A stretch of 64,000 nt of DNA from Gemmataceae bacterium (GCA_028288765.1 JAQGHQ010000296.1:62001-126000), one strand, 5' to 3'; numbered from the stretch's first letter, positions 17,684 to 26,912 are shown. Notes: generated from the letters alone by a model not told the origin. Numbers and translations are program-made.

Positions 17684-17901
17684 ACCGGGTTATCGGTGCT
17701 TGCCGGCGTCGACACACGCGACTTTCCGATCTGATCTTCGGATTGATCCCGATGCGAGACCGGAATCACCACACCCCAGTGGACGAGGAGGGTTGAACCT
17801 CCACGGGCCGGCGACCATCATGACAGACGTACAGGTTTGCCGGCTGAAGCCAACGTTGCGGCGAAACCGTGGCCGCTGATCTTTTCCCCGGAGCGACCGG
17901 C

Positions 17902-18576
17902 GTGTCGACGACCACCATCCCGAGCTCGGTCACCCCGCCACCGTGCCCGCGAAAGACCCTCGCCGAACTGCTCCACGAGCTCGGGGATATCCCTGCCCAC
18001 CGGGTCAGGCTTTACCCCTACCCCGGCACCGCCACCGAGGCCGACGCGGTACGTGTCACGAACACGGAAGGAGCGTGTGAACTGGTGAACGGAACCCTGG
18101 TGGAGAAAGCGATGGGGGCCCCGGAATCCTTTCTCGCAAGTCTCCTCATTCAGTTCCTTGGCCCGTTCGTTCGGGTCAACAAACTGGGGATGACCACGGT
18201 ACCGGACGGGATGTACCGGATGCTCCGCGGCAACATTCGCGAGCCCGACGTCTCCTTCACACGGAAGGAGAGATTGGTCCGCCCCCTCCCCCAGGTCGTT
18301 GGCTGGTGCCCGGACCTGTGTGTCGAGATCCTCAGCCCCGATAACAGCCGGACCGAAATCGCTACCAAGCGAGGAGAATACTTCTCCTCGGGTTGTCAGC
18401 TCGTCTGGGAGATCGATGTCCGCACCCGCATGGTGACCGTTTACACCGACCCGACCACTTCAACGTTTCTGACCGAAGCCGACACCCTCGACGGCGGGAC
18501 CGTCCTGCCCGGGTTTACTCTTTCCCTCGCCGAACTGTTCGCCGCGTTCGACGACGTAAACCGACCCACCCCATGA
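17902..18576 (+). CDS. Uma2 family endonuclease-fold protein
   Basis: A 224-residue protein of the Uma2 (DUF820) family with the restriction-endonuclease PD-(D/E)xK fold: ELVNGTLVEK, the acidic EPDVSF and VEILSPDNS, followed by ATKRGEYFSSGCQLVWEID. These are very numerous in planctomycetes and cyanobacteria, and their function is unsettled. The GTG at 17902 is chosen because GGAG lies eight bases before it; another GTG at 17869 is in frame. It overlaps the next gene by four bases (ATGA). Confidence 0.88.
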   Translation: MSTTTIPSSVTPPPCPRKTLAELLHELGDIPAHRVRLYPYPGTATEADAVRVTNTEGACELVNGTLVEKAMGAPESFLASLLIQFLGPFVRVNKLGMTTVPDGMYRMLRGNIREPDVSFTRKERLVRPLPQVVGWCPDLCVEILSPDNSRTEIATKRGEYFSSGCQLVWEIDVRTRMVTVYTDPTTSTFLTEADTLDGGTVLPGFTLSLAELFAAFDDVNRPTP

Positions 18577-19940
18577 CCGAGCGCGAGTTCGCGATCGACG
18601 TCGTCCGCAAGCTCCAGCAGGCCGGGTTCCGGGCGCTGTGGGCGGGCGGGTGCGTCCGCGACGAACTCCTCGGCCTCAGCCCGAACGACTACGACGTCGC
18701 CACCGACGCCCGCCCCGAGCAGGTGATGCGGATGTTCCGGCGGTCGATCGCCGTCGGGGCCGCCTTCGGGGTGATCGAGGTCGTCGGCCCGCGGGGGCAC
18801 CACCGCGAGCACCTCACCGTCGAGGTCGCGACTTTCCGCTCGGACGGCACCTACACCGACGGCCGGCGGCCGGACGCGGTCACGTTCTCGTCGCCGGAAG
18901 AGGACGCGAAGCGGCGCGACTTCACCATCAACGGGATGTTCTTCGACCCGATCGCCGGCCAGCTGCACGACTTCGTCGGCGGGCGGGCCGATCTCGAAGC
19001 GAAGCTCCTGCGGGCGATCGGCAACCCGGTCGAGCGATTCACCGAGGACAAGCTGCGGGTGCTCCGGGCCGTCCGGATCGCCGCCCGGTTCGGGCTGGAG
19101 GTCGACCCCGATACCCTGACGGCCGCCCGGCGCATGGCCCCTGACATCACGGTCGTGTCGGCCGAGCGGATCGCGGAGGAGCTGCGCAAGCTGTTCACCC
19201 ACCCGAACCGCGCCCGCGGTCTCCAGCTGCTCCGCACGTCCGACCTGGTCGAGCCCGTCTTCCCCGAACTGGTGCCGGCCTTCACCCTGCCGCAAGGATT
19301 GCCGTCCGCCCCGACGGGCACGCTCTGGGACCACACCCTGCGGGTGGTGGAGCTGCTCGAAACTCCGAAATGGCCCCGCGAGGAGCCGGTGTCATTCCCC
19401 CTCGCGTTCGCGGCCCTGCTGCACGACGCCGGCAAGCCGCGGGTGTTCGGCCGGACGGCCGACCGGTATACGTTCCACGGGCACGAACGGATCGGCCGGG
19501 AGATGACCGAGAAGATCGCCGACCGGCTCCGGCTCTCGACTGCCGAAAAGGTGCGGACGGCCTGGCTGGTCGAGAAGCACCAGTACCTCGCCGACGCCCC
19601 GACGATGCGGGCCAGCCGGCTCAAGCCGATCCTGGTTCACCCCGGGATCGGCGAGCTCCTCGCCCTGCACCGGGCCGACGCCCTCGCCAGCGGGAAGAGC
19701 CTGCAACACGTCGAGTTCTGCGAACGAGTGCTGCGCGAGACGCCGCCGGAAGACCTGAACCCGCAGCCGGTTGTCACCGGCGAAGACCTGATCGCTACGG
19801 GATTGAAGCCCGGTCCCGACTTCAAGCGGCTTCTCGACGCCGTTCGGGAAGCGCAGCTGGAAGGACGGGTGCGGACGAAGGCGGAAGGGTTGAAGCTGAT
19901 CGAGGGCCTGCTCCGGCAACCCCCCGATCCGAAACCGTGA
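18573..19940 (+). CDS. CCA tRNA nucleotidyltransferase / poly(A) polymerase family protein
   Basis: A 455-residue class II nucleotidyltransferase with an HD domain. The head has WAGGCVRDELLG and the catalytic NDYDVATDA, then RRDFTINGMFFDP, the neck FTEDKLRVLRAVRIAARFG and the ERIAEELRKLF body. The C-terminal half holds an HD phosphohydrolase (ALLHDAGKPRVF). It most likely adds CCA ends to tRNA, which fits the tRNA-Val in this window that lacks an encoded CCA, but sequence alone does not separate CCA-adding enzymes from poly(A) polymerases. Its last 119 bases overlap the convergent glycosyltransferase gene. Confidence 0.9.
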   Translation: MTEREFAIDVVRKLQQAGFRALWAGGCVRDELLGLSPNDYDVATDARPEQVMRMFRRSIAVGAAFGVIEVVGPRGHHREHLTVEVATFRSDGTYTDGRRPDAVTFSSPEEDAKRRDFTINGMFFDPIAGQLHDFVGGRADLEAKLLRAIGNPVERFTEDKLRVLRAVRIAARFGLEVDPDTLTAARRMAPDITVVSAERIAEELRKLFTHPNRARGLQLLRTSDLVEPVFPELVPAFTLPQGLPSAPTGTLWDHTLRVVELLETPKWPREEPVSFPLAFAALLHDAGKPRVFGRTADRYTFHGHERIGREMTEKIADRLRLSTAEKVRTAWLVEKHQYLADAPTMRASRLKPILVHPGIGELLALHRADALASGKSLQHVEFCERVLRETPPEDLNPQPVVTGEDLIATGLKPGPDFKRLLDAVREAQLEGRVRTKAEGLKLIEGLLRQPPDPKP

Positions 19941-20691
19941 CCCGGGCCCGGATGACCGTCGCAGACGAAAGACCGGTTCGCGGGCTACAGACGACTTCCC
20001 GCCACCAGAACCCGACGAGTACCCGGAACGTCCGGGGAACCTCCCGGAGCGAGACTTTACTCTCGCCTCCCAGCCGCGGGCGGTGGGTGACCGGCACCTC
20101 GGCCACCTCATACCCGAGCTGGCGCGCCCGGGTCAGCATCTCCGTGTTCACGAAGAACCCACGCGCCTCCGGCAGGATGTTCGCCAGCGCGTCCCGCCGG
20201 AACACCTTCAACGCACAGTCACAGTCGCGGACCCGGGTGCCGAGTAGTGTGCGGGCGAGCCGGTTGTACCCGCGCGAGAGGAACCGCCGCCGCCACGGGT
20301 CTTTCCGGTCGGCCCGGTAACCCGCCACGATTGGGCACTCGTCGGCCAGGGTCACCATTGCCCCAAGGTCGAGTAGATCGAACTGGCAGTCGGCATCGGT
20401 GAACGCGACCAGATCGTGCCGCGCGGCCGCGAAGCCAGTCCGCAGGGCGGCCCCGTAGCCCCGGTTGGCCGGGTGTCGGAGGAGACGGGTGTTTGGGGCC
20501 TGCGGCAGCACCCGCTCCACGACCCCGGCGGTGTCGTCGGAACTCCCGTCGTCGACGACCAGGATCTCGAACCGGTCGAAGAGCTGCCCGAGCGCGGCTT
20601 CGGCTTCCGCCACAGCCCGCGAGACGACCGCGGCCTCGTTGTAGGCGGGGATCACGAGACTCAGGTCCCGGCCCCGCTGACGCTCGCCCAT
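19822..20691 (-). CDS. Glycosyltransferase family 2 (dolichol-phosphate mannosyltransferase-like)
   Basis: A 289-residue GT2 enzyme that transfers a sugar from a nucleotide donor, probably to a lipid phosphate. GT-A fold motifs: LVIPAYNEA, VVDDGSSDDT, RGYGAALRTGF, AFTDADCQFD and CALKVFRRDAL. The C-terminal 60 residues are a low-complexity tail with no conserved motif, and its coding sequence lies antisense to the end of the nucleotidyltransferase gene. It follows the membrane glycosyltransferase gene by 44 bases, so the two likely form an operon. Confidence 0.87.
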   Translation of the reverse strand: MGERQRGRDLSLVIPAYNEAAVVSRAVAEAEAALGQLFDRFEILVVDDGSSDDTAGVVERVLPQAPNTRLLRHPANRGYGAALRTGFAAARHDLVAFTDADCQFDLLDLGAMVTLADECPIVAGYRADRKDPWRRRFLSRGYNRLARTLLGTRVRDCDCALKVFRRDALANILPEARGFFVNTEMLTRARQLGYEVAEVPVTHRPRLGGESKVSLREVPRTFRVLVGFWWREVVCSPRTGLSSATVIRARVTVSDRGVAGAGPRSASTLPPSSAPVLPAALPERRREAA

Positions 20692-20735
20692 GCGACCCGC
20701 CTCCGTGCGGCTGCGCCCGCCCGCACGGTCCGGGG

Positions 20736-22055
20736 TCACTTCGGCGGTAACCCGTAACGGATCTGTGCGGCGTAGGGCGTCCCGTAGTCCCCACGAATCG
20801 TCCGCCGGCTGTCGTGGACGTAGTCCAGGAAGCACGCGGAGACGGCGGACTGTACCAGGCAGAGGGCGGCGAGTAAAGCCTGCCCGCGGGTCACGCCGAA
20901 CGCCAGCGGCCGGCGGTCGGCCAGGGCGAGGCCGGCGACCCACAGGTACATCATGGGGAACGCGACGAGCATGTAGTGCCGGTGGATCGGGAGACAGGAG
21001 AGGGTCAGCAGCCCGCCGTACCCGAGGGCGACGGCGTTCAAGGCGAACGTGGTCTGAGACCCTCTCCCAGACAGGACCTCCCGCCACCGGCCTCGTTCCC
21101 GCCATCCTCGGCGGGCGGCCGACACAAAGAGGGAACCCATCAGGGCGAACACGGCCGCGTGTAGCCCGGCGACGACGTACGTCGGCCGACCGGCGACAAG
21201 CGGGTACCGGAGGAAGTCGCCGAAGTCGTCGCCGAGACTGTACGTGAGGGTGAGCCCGAACGGCTCGGTCGCCCACCGGAGATAAAAGTTCAGCGTGGCG
21301 ATGTTGCTGAGCCGGATCTGCCCGGTCGGGTGCCGGCCGGCCTGTTCGATCGCGTCCGGCAACCACAGCACCAGCGGCCACGCGGCGAGGGCCGTTCCCA
21401 GGGCCCAGGCCCCCCACCGTACCCCCCGCCGGTCGAACACCGCGGCCCACACCGCCATCCCGGCCGCGAGGATCAACCCCGACAGGTGCAACTGGCCGAT
21501 CGCCGCCCCGAGGCAGCCCCAAAGCGCAGCCCCCCAGCGGCGGTCCCGGTGCCACCACCCGACCACCACCCCGAGCATCAGCAGCGGGGCGATCGACGGC
21601 GGCCAGATCTTGCGGTGGAGGACGACGGCGAGGGGGTTCACCGCCGCCAGGGCCGCCGCCCCGGCCCAGACCGCCCGCGCCCCCGGCGGGACACACAGCC
21701 GGGCGAACACGACCAGGCCGGCGATCGCCAGGACATTCATCCACTGGCCGATTCGGGCGAGTTCGGCCGGGCTCTCCGGCCGGAAAACTTCGCTCAGCCC
21801 GATGAACACCCAGACCGAGGCCACGGGGTTGGCGACGTTCTGGCTCGTCGGCATCCCGGTCCGGGGCCACGGGCCGCCGTCCCGCACCACCCGCGTCTGG
21901 GTGTATGTCCACGCCTCGTCGGCCTTGTACTCGATGTCCTCCGGCCAGACCGACCGGAGCACGGCCCCGGCCGCAATCGCCGCGCACAACCCGACGGCGG
22001 CCAGCTGGGCGCGGGGGCGGGTGAGACGGAGATCGGGGCGGACTAGAATAAACAC
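20736..22055 (-). CDS. Multi-pass membrane protein, GT-C glycosyltransferase-like
   Basis: About 439 residues with roughly 9-11 hydrophobic helices. An acidic pair in YKADEAWTYT, in the loop after the first helix, fits the catalytic loop of GT-C (family 39-type) glycosyltransferases that use lipid-linked sugars. A soluble GT2 gene follows directly, a common pairing for making and using polyprenyl-phosphate sugars. The start is uncertain: GTG at 22055 is used, and TTG at 22067 is also in frame just after a stop. No clear ribosome-binding site at either. Confidence 0.75.
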   Translation of the reverse strand: MFILVRPDLRLTRPRAQLAAVGLCAAIAAGAVLRSVWPEDIEYKADEAWTYTQTRVVRDGGPWPRTGMPTSQNVANPVASVWVFIGLSEVFRPESPAELARIGQWMNVLAIAGLVVFARLCVPPGARAVWAGAAALAAVNPLAVVLHRKIWPPSIAPLLMLGVVVGWWHRDRRWGAALWGCLGAAIGQLHLSGLILAAGMAVWAAVFDRRGVRWGAWALGTALAAWPLVLWLPDAIEQAGRHPTGQIRLSNIATLNFYLRWATEPFGLTLTYSLGDDFGDFLRYPLVAGRPTYVVAGLHAAVFALMGSLFVSAARRGWRERGRWREVLSGRGSQTTFALNAVALGYGGLLTLSCLPIHRHYMLVAFPMMYLWVAGLALADRRPLAFGVTRGQALLAALCLVQSAVSACFLDYVHDSRRTIRGDYGTPYAAQIRYGLPPK

Positions 22056-22217
22056 GGCGGGCGGCAAGCCTCTTCAAACCAAGGGCATCTGACAGGTTAT
22101 CGGCGAATCAGCTCGTCCTAATGTGCGACAGGGTTTTGTTTCGCCAGCCTGAAAGCGGTTTCTTTAACATCGATTCGGAATGTGGCGGTCTGCGCGGTCG
22201 TGACGGGGAAATAGCAC

Positions 22218-22245
22218 TTGCCAAATGCGATCTCGCGGATACAAA
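22218..22245 (+). promoter_or_regulatory. Candidate promoter of the isc locus
   Basis: TTGCCA at 22218-22223 and TACAAA at 22240-22245 with a 16-base spacer lie 50 bases before the regulator start, in the divergent gap between the membrane glycosyltransferase and the Rrf2 gene. An autoregulatory site of the Rrf2 protein would be expected here, but I see no convincing match to a known IscR operator. Confidence 0.3.
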
Positions 22246-22294
22246 TAGGACTGCGGGGATACTGATTCCCGAATCCATCACCCCGGAGGGCGAA

Positions 22295-22798
22295 ATGACG
22301 CTACTCAGCCGAAAGGCCGATTACGCCCTCCTGATTATCTCATACTTGCACGAGAAGTCGGGTGGTGGGAACGCACGGGCGATCGCCGAGAAGTTTGGGC
22401 TGAGCCGAGCCTTTGTGGCGAATATCCTGAAAGAGCTTTGCCAGAAGGGGTTTGTGGTCAGCCACCGGGGTGTGAAGGGCGGATACACCCTGGCTCGGCC
22501 GGCTGATACGATCACTCTCGCCGACCTACTCGAAACGATCGAAGACGGTTTCCGGCTAACGATCTGCAGCCCGGGATTGACCGACCACGACGACAGTTGT
22601 TCGCTCACGGCGGTTTGCACGATCAAGGAGCCGATGGCGGAGGTTCACCGGCGGCTGATCGAAGTCTTGCGGGGCGTATCGCTTGCGGAAGTCTTCGGCG
22701 CGGCCCCCTTCAAGCCCGGTGTATTCCCGGCCCTGCCAATGCTCTCCGGCGGTTGCTGCTCGACCAAGAACCATGCGGTTGAAACGACCCCGGCCTGA
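22295..22798 (+). CDS. Rrf2 family transcriptional regulator (IscR-like)
   Basis: A 167-residue regulator with the Rrf2 winged helix at the N-terminus (LLSRKADYALLIISYL, then LSRAFVANILKELCQKGFV and the wing SHRGVKGGYTLARP). Three cysteines at spacing C-x10-C-x5-C follow (within TICSPG, DSCSLTAVC), the place where IscR and relatives bind an iron-sulfur cluster. Location just before iscS supports control of iron-sulfur assembly. A GGAGGG ribosome-binding site at 22285-22290 decides the ATG at 22295. The tail contains an extra GGCC segment of unknown role. Confidence 0.9.
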   Translation: MTLLSRKADYALLIISYLHEKSGGGNARAIAEKFGLSRAFVANILKELCQKGFVVSHRGVKGGYTLARPADTITLADLLETIEDGFRLTICSPGLTDHDDSCSLTAVCTIKEPMAEVHRRLIEVLRGVSLAEVFGAAPFKPGVFPALPMLSGGCCSTKNHAVETTPA

Positions 22799-22843
22799 CG
22801 GTTCAATACCCCGGCCGGCTAACATGCGGAGCCCAACACGAAC

Positions 22844-24061
22844 ATGGTGACGACCCCGATCTACCTGGACAATAACGCGACCACGCGGACAGACCCGCGG
22901 GTGGTCGAGGCGATGCTCCCGTACTTCACCGAGAAGTTCGGGAACGCGGCCAGCCGGAACCACCCGTTCGGGTGGGAGGCGGAGGCCGCGGTCGAGGAGG
23001 CCCGCGACCAGATCGCCGACCTGATCGGGGCGTCCGGCAAGGAGATCATCTTCACCAGCGGCGCGACCGAGTCGAACAACCTCGCCATCAAGGGTGTGAT
23101 GGCGATGTACAAGAAGAAGGGCAACCACATCGTCACGCAGGCGACGGAGCACAAGGCCGTGCTCGACACCTGCAAGCGGCTCGAACGCGACGGGGCCCAG
23201 GTGACTTACCTGCCGGTGGACAAGTACGGGCAGGTTCACGCCGAGCAGATCCGCGAGGCGCTCACCGACAAGACGGTCCTCGTCTCGATCATGGCCGCGA
23301 ACAACGAGATCGGCACCATCCAGCCGATCAAGGCGATCGGCAAGCTGTGCAAGGAAAAGGGCGTCCTCTTCCACACCGACGCCGTCCAGGCGGTCGGCAA
23401 GGTTCCCGTCGACGTGGCGGACATGGGGATCGACCTGCTCAGCCTGACGGCCCACAAGCTCTACGGCCCGAAGGGGATCGGGGCACTGTACGTGCGGAAG
23501 AAGGACCCGCGGGTGCGGCTGGAGCCGCAGATCGACGGGGGCGGGCACGAGCGCGGGATGCGGTCCGGAACGCTCCCGGTCCCGCTGATCGTCGGGTTCG
23601 GCACCGCCTGCGAGATCGCCCGCCGCGAGATGCCGGCGGAGAGCGAGCGGACCTTCCGCCTCCGCGAGCGGCTCCGCAAGGGGATCATGGAGAAACTCCC
23701 CGAGACGTATCTCAACGGCCATCCGACCGAACGGCTTCCCGGAAACGCGAACGTCAGTTTCGCCTACGTCGAGGGCGAGGGGCTGATGATGGGGATCAAG
23801 GACGTGGCGGTGTCCAGCGGGTCGGCCTGCACCAGCGCCAGCCTCGAACCCAGTTACGTCCTGCGGGCCCTGGGGGTGGGCGACGAACTGGCCCACAGCA
23901 GCATCCGGTTCGGGATCGGCCGGTTCACCACCGAGGCCGAAGTCGACTTCGTGACCGACCTGGTCACCCGCGAGGTGGACCGGCTCCGGGCGATGTCCCC
24001 GCTGTACGAGATGGTCCAGCAGGGGATCGACCTGAAGAAGATCGAGTGGGCCGCGCACTGA
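22844..24061 (+). CDS. iscS: Cysteine desulfurase
   Basis: A 405-residue PLP-dependent desulfurase of the IscS/NifS group, mobilising sulfur from cysteine for cluster assembly. YLDNNATTR opens the protein, TSGATESNN and the ATEHKAVL motif bind PLP, Lys205 in [10 protein letters not shown] is the Schiff-base lysine, and Cys329 in [10 protein letters not shown] is the active-site cysteine on the long group-I loop. Length and motifs match IscS rather than SufS. It lies 45 bases after the regulator and 99 bases before iscU. Confidence 0.95.
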   Translation: MVTTPIYLDNNATTRTDPRVVEAMLPYFTEKFGNAASRNHPFGWEAEAAVEEARDQIADLIGASGKEIIFTSGATESNNLAIKGVMAMYKKKGNHIVTQATEHKAVLDTCKRLERDGAQVTYLPVDKYGQVHAEQIREALTDKTVLVSIMAANNEIGTIQPIKAIGKLCKEKGVLFHTDAVQAVGKVPVDVADMGIDLLSLTAHKLYGPKGIGALYVRKKDPRVRLEPQIDGGGHERGMRSGTLPVPLIVGFGTACEIARREMPAESERTFRLRERLRKGIMEKLPETYLNGHPTERLPGNANVSFAYVEGEGLMMGIKDVAVSSGSACTSASLEPSYVLRALGVGDELAHSSIRFGIGRFTTEAEVDFVTDLVTREVDRLRAMSPLYEMVQQGIDLKKIEWAAH

Positions 24062-24160
24062 CCGGTTCCGGAGGGCACGCCCCGCGTGCCGGCTTCCCGC
24101 ACGACGAGAACGAACGGTACGCACCGGCGTACCTTACCGCCTGATACGAAGGAGCAAAAC

Positions 24161-24595
24161 ATGCCATACAGCGACAAGATCCTCGACCACTACAACAACC
24201 CGCGGAACGTCGGGAGCTTTGACGCCAAGGACGCGACCGTCGGGACCGGGCTGGTCGGGGCGCCTGAATGCGGCGACGTGATGAAGCTCCAGATCAAGGT
24301 CAACCCGGACACCGGGGTGATCGAGGACGCGAAGTTCAAGACGTTCGGGTGCGGGTCGGCGATCGCCTCGAGCAGCCTCGCGACCGAGTGGCTGAAGGGG
24401 AAGACGATCGACGAGGCGAAGGGGATCAAGAACACCCAGATCGTCGAGGAACTGGCCCTCCCGCCGGTCAAGGTCCACTGCTCGGTCCTGGCCGAGGACG
24501 CGATCAAGGCGGCGATCAAGAACTTCCAGGACAAGCAGGACGTCGAACCGACCGAATCGGCGGCCCGGGCCCAGCCGGTCGGCGTCGGCGGCTGA
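24161..24595 (+). CDS. iscU: Iron-sulfur cluster scaffold protein IscU
   Basis: A 144-residue scaffold with the IscU start YSDKILDHYNNPRNVG and the three ligand cysteines Cys37 (APECGD), Cys64 (FGCGSA) and Cys107 (VHCSVLAED). The segment LPPVKVHC contains the LPPVK motif recognised by HscA, which fits the hscA gene downstream. The chaperone genes hscB and hscA complete the transfer system. AAGGAG at 24149-24154 fixes the ATG. Confidence 0.96.
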   Translation: MPYSDKILDHYNNPRNVGSFDAKDATVGTGLVGAPECGDVMKLQIKVNPDTGVIEDAKFKTFGCGSAIASSSLATEWLKGKTIDEAKGIKNTQIVEELALPPVKVHCSVLAEDAIKAAIKNFQDKQDVEPTESAARAQPVGVGG

Positions 24596-24670
24596 CGGAC
24601 GAGATGACCCGAACCCGACCCGGCCCGAACTCCCTCTAACAGACATCAACCAACAAGAAAGGTGAACCTC

Positions 24671-25078
24671 ATGGCGACTGCGACCGAAACCACCGGCCTC
24701 GGCCTGAAAGACGCCTCCCCCATCGCCCCGCCGCTCGTCGTGACCGAGCGGGCCGCGGAGGAAGTCAAGCGGCACATCGCGGACGTCCAGGCGGGCGGGT
24801 CCGTCGAGGCCGGCGGGAAGTTGTACCTCCGTGTCCGCGTCCAGGGCGGCGGGTGCAGTGGCTTCCAGAACAAGCTCGACCTCGACCCGAAGTTCGACGA
24901 GAAGTCCGACCACAAGTTCGAATTCCACGGCATCGAGGTGGTGGTGGACAAGCGGTCGCTGCTCTACCTGTCCGGGGCCGTGGTGGACTTCCACGACGAC
25001 CTGAACAAGCGGGGCTTCACCGTCACCAACCCGCAGGCCAAGGGCACCTGTGGGTGCGGCAGCTCGTACTCGATGTAA
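24671..25078 (+). CDS. iscA: Iron-sulfur cluster assembly accessory protein, IscA/ErpA family
   Basis: A 135-residue A-type carrier. The three conserved cysteines are Cys62 in GGGCSGFQ and Cys127/Cys129 in GTCGCGSSYSM. The first 25 residues are an extra N-terminal extension before LVVTERAAEEVK. It passes clusters from the IscU scaffold to target proteins. AAAGGTG six bases upstream supports the ATG at 24671 over an in-frame GTG at 24662. IscA, ErpA and SufA are not easily separated by sequence; the symbol reflects context. Confidence 0.92.
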   Translation: MATATETTGLGLKDASPIAPPLVVTERAAEEVKRHIADVQAGGSVEAGGKLYLRVRVQGGGCSGFQNKLDLDPKFDEKSDHKFEFHGIEVVVDKRSLLYLSGAVVDFHDDLNKRGFTVTNPQAKGTCGCGSSYSM

Positions 25079-25211
25079 ATTCGTCCTTCGTCCTTGGTCA
25101 TTCGCGAGACACATGGTCAGGCGACGGCGGATTACCGACGGAGCCGATTGATCCTAGCTCCCGACGAAGGACCAAATTCGAGGGACGAGGGACCAAGGAC
25201 AAAGGACGAAT
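25079..25211. repeat. Inverted repeat filling the iscA-hscB gap, family 5
   Basis: Arms 25079-25099 and 25191-25211 are inverted copies with one mismatch in 21 and consist of GTCCTT-like units. The left arm begins right after the iscA stop codon and the right arm runs into the ATG of hscB (25210-25212). More GGACGA/GGACCA units lie inside. Confidence 0.8.
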
Positions 25212-25749
25212 GTCCACTTACTTCGACCGCCTCGGCCTCCCGAGGCGGTTTGCCGTTGATGCGTCCGCCCTGGAGCGGCAATACCTGGCCCGGTCGCGCG
25301 CGGTCCACCCGGACTACCACGCGACCGGGTCGGCGGCAGACCTCGCCGCCAGTCTGGAACTGTCGGCCGCGCTGAACGAGGCGTATAACACCCTCCGCGA
25401 CCCGTTCACCCGGGCCGACTACCTGCTCGGGCTCGAGGGCGGGCCGGCCGCGGGCGAGCACAAACAGGTCCCGCAGGCGTTCCTGGCGGAGATGCTCGAG
25501 GCGCGGGAGCGGGTCGAGGAAGTCCGGGCCGGGGGGGGTACAGAAAACGACCCGGCGGTCGCCGCCCTGGGGGCCGAGTTCGCGGCCCGCTACACCGCCC
25601 TGCTGGACGAGATCGCCGGGCGATTCGCGGCCCTCGGAACCCACGCCCCGGATGACCCACGCCGGGCGGACCTTCGGCTCCAGATCCGGAGCCTGTTGAA
25701 CGCGGCCAAATATGTCCGCGGTCTGATCCGCGATCTGCACGCGGACTGA
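25210..25749 (+). CDS. hscB: Fe-S assembly co-chaperone HscB
   Basis: A 179-residue J-domain protein: TYFDRLGLPRRF, the HPD triad in VHPDYH (about 31-36), ALNEAYNTLRDPFTRADYLL, then a three-helix C-terminal domain of HscB type (about 95-179). It delivers IscU to the HscA ATPase and stimulates ATP hydrolysis. The ATG lies at the end of the preceding inverted repeat, and GGAC-rich repeat sequence stands where a ribosome-binding site would be. Confidence 0.92.
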   Translation: MSTYFDRLGLPRRFAVDASALERQYLARSRAVHPDYHATGSAADLAASLELSAALNEAYNTLRDPFTRADYLLGLEGGPAAGEHKQVPQAFLAEMLEARERVEEVRAGGGTENDPAVAALGAEFAARYTALLDEIAGRFAALGTHAPDDPRRADLRLQIRSLLNAAKYVRGLIRDLHAD

Positions 25750-25772
25750 CCCGACCCACCGGAGAGTGTCAC

Positions 25773-26075
25773 GTGTACGACATGGCGAACCTGAAGAAGG
25801 TGAAGACGCTCAAGGAATTGGCCCCGGAGGGGATGGCGGCCTATCTGGCGTTCGACGCGGCGGCCATGAAGGACGGGGCAATCCCGAAGAAGTACAAAGA
25901 GTTGATCGCCCTCGCGGTCGCGTTCACCACCCAGTGTCCGTACTGTATCGAGGTCCACGCGAAGGCCGCGAGGCAGGCCGGGTGTACGGACGCGGAGATC
26001 GCCGAGGCCACGGTCGTGGCGGCCGCCCTCCGGGCGGGCGGGGCGATCACCCACGGGACCCACGCGATCGGCTGA
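25773..26075 (+). CDS. Carboxymuconolactone decarboxylase/AhpD-family protein
   Basis: A 100-residue helical protein with the AhpD-like CxxC motif (QCPYCIEVHAKAA) and the family helix AEATVVAAALRAGGAITHG. Small members with this motif are usually thiol oxidoreductases or peroxidase partners rather than decarboxylases. It starts with GTG (GGAGAG six bases upstream), 23 bases after hscB, so it may be co-transcribed with the isc genes and serve redox protection there, which is an inference. Confidence 0.87.
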   Translation: MYDMANLKKVKTLKELAPEGMAAYLAFDAAAMKDGAIPKKYKELIALAVAFTTQCPYCIEVHAKAARQAGCTDAEIAEATVVAAALRAGGAITHGTHAIG

Positions 26076-26085
26076 CCGGACAACC

Positions 26086-26157
26086 GGGCGCTTAGCTCAG
26101 TGGTAGAGCATTCGCCTTACACGCGAAGTGTCACAGGTTCAAATCCTGTAGCGCCCA
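26086..26157 (+). tRNA. tRNA-Val (anticodon TAC)
   Basis: A 72-base cloverleaf: acceptor GGGCGCT pairs with AGCGCCC, D stem GCTC/GAGC, anticodon stem TTCGC/GCGAA around the loop CTTACAC (anticodon TAC), T stem ACAGG/CCTGT with loop TTCAAAT, discriminator A at 26157. The CCA end is not encoded (next bases CTC) and must be added by a nucleotidyltransferase. It lies 10 bases after the CMD-family gene. Confidence 0.96.
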
Positions 26158-26249
26158 CTCTTTCCTCGCCGGTGGTCCGCCGGAGACACGTCCGGCAGGG
26201 CCGCCGTCTTGCCCCGATCATTTTTCCCGTCCCGCCAGGCACCCACACG

Positions 26250-26912
26250 ATGAACACGAAATGCCCACAGTGCGACACGTCGTACAACGTGACCGAGGCC
26301 CACATCGGCCGTAAGGTCAAGTGCAAGAACTGCTCGGCCGCCCTGATCGTGACCGAAAACGGGCTCGAGTTCGCGGCCGCAGCGGTGCCCGCCGTCCCGT
26401 CCTCTCCACCCGTCCCGCCGCCGGCCGCCGCCTTCGCGTTCGATGCAGGAGAGGACGACCGCGGGCCTGTCGACGAGGAGGAACCTCGCAAGCCGGCGAA
26501 GTCGAAAGGTCGCCGCCGCAACGAAGAAGTGGATGAGGCGGATTCCGACGAGGATCGGCCGATCAGGTCGCGGGAGCGAAAGGCCAAGGGCCCCAGCAAC
26601 ATCGGCGCGTACCTCTCGTTCCGGAAGATGATCGTACCGGTAATCATTCAAATCGTCTTCTGGGTTCTCGTGGGAGCGATCCTTCTCGGGGCGATCGTAT
26701 ATGCCGTGATCAGTCTGTTCTTGGGGAACGGCATGCTCATCCTGATCGCCTTCGGTTCTCTAATCATCGGCGTGCCGCTCTACATCCTGCTCGTCCGGAT
26801 GTACTGCGAGCTGGTGATGATCGTGTTCCGGATGTACGACACGCTCACCGACATCAAACAGATACTCGAAAAGCAAGCAGGCGGCGACCGGCCGGCCGCG
26901 AGCGGGCCGTAA
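26250..26912 (+). CDS. Zinc-ribbon and DUF4282 membrane protein (paralogue 1)
   Basis: A 220-residue protein. Residues 1-35 form a zinc ribbon (CPQC and CKNC, MJ0042-type). A long charged, disordered linker rich in Pro, Asp, Glu and Lys spans about 45-125. Two membrane helices follow (VPVIIQIVFWVLVGAILLG and ILIAFGSLIIGVPLYILL) and end in YDTLTDIKQILEK, as in DUF4282. The role is unknown; the cytoplasmic zinc ribbon may bind a partner. A paralogue follows 97 bases downstream. Confidence 0.85.
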   Translation: MNTKCPQCDTSYNVTEAHIGRKVKCKNCSAALIVTENGLEFAAAAVPAVPSSPPVPPPAAAFAFDAGEDDRGPVDEEEPRKPAKSKGRRRNEEVDEADSDEDRPIRSRERKAKGPSNIGAYLSFRKMIVPVIIQIVFWVLVGAILLGAIVYAVISLFLGNGMLILIAFGSLIIGVPLYILLVRMYCELVMIVFRMYDTLTDIKQILEKQAGGDRPAASGP

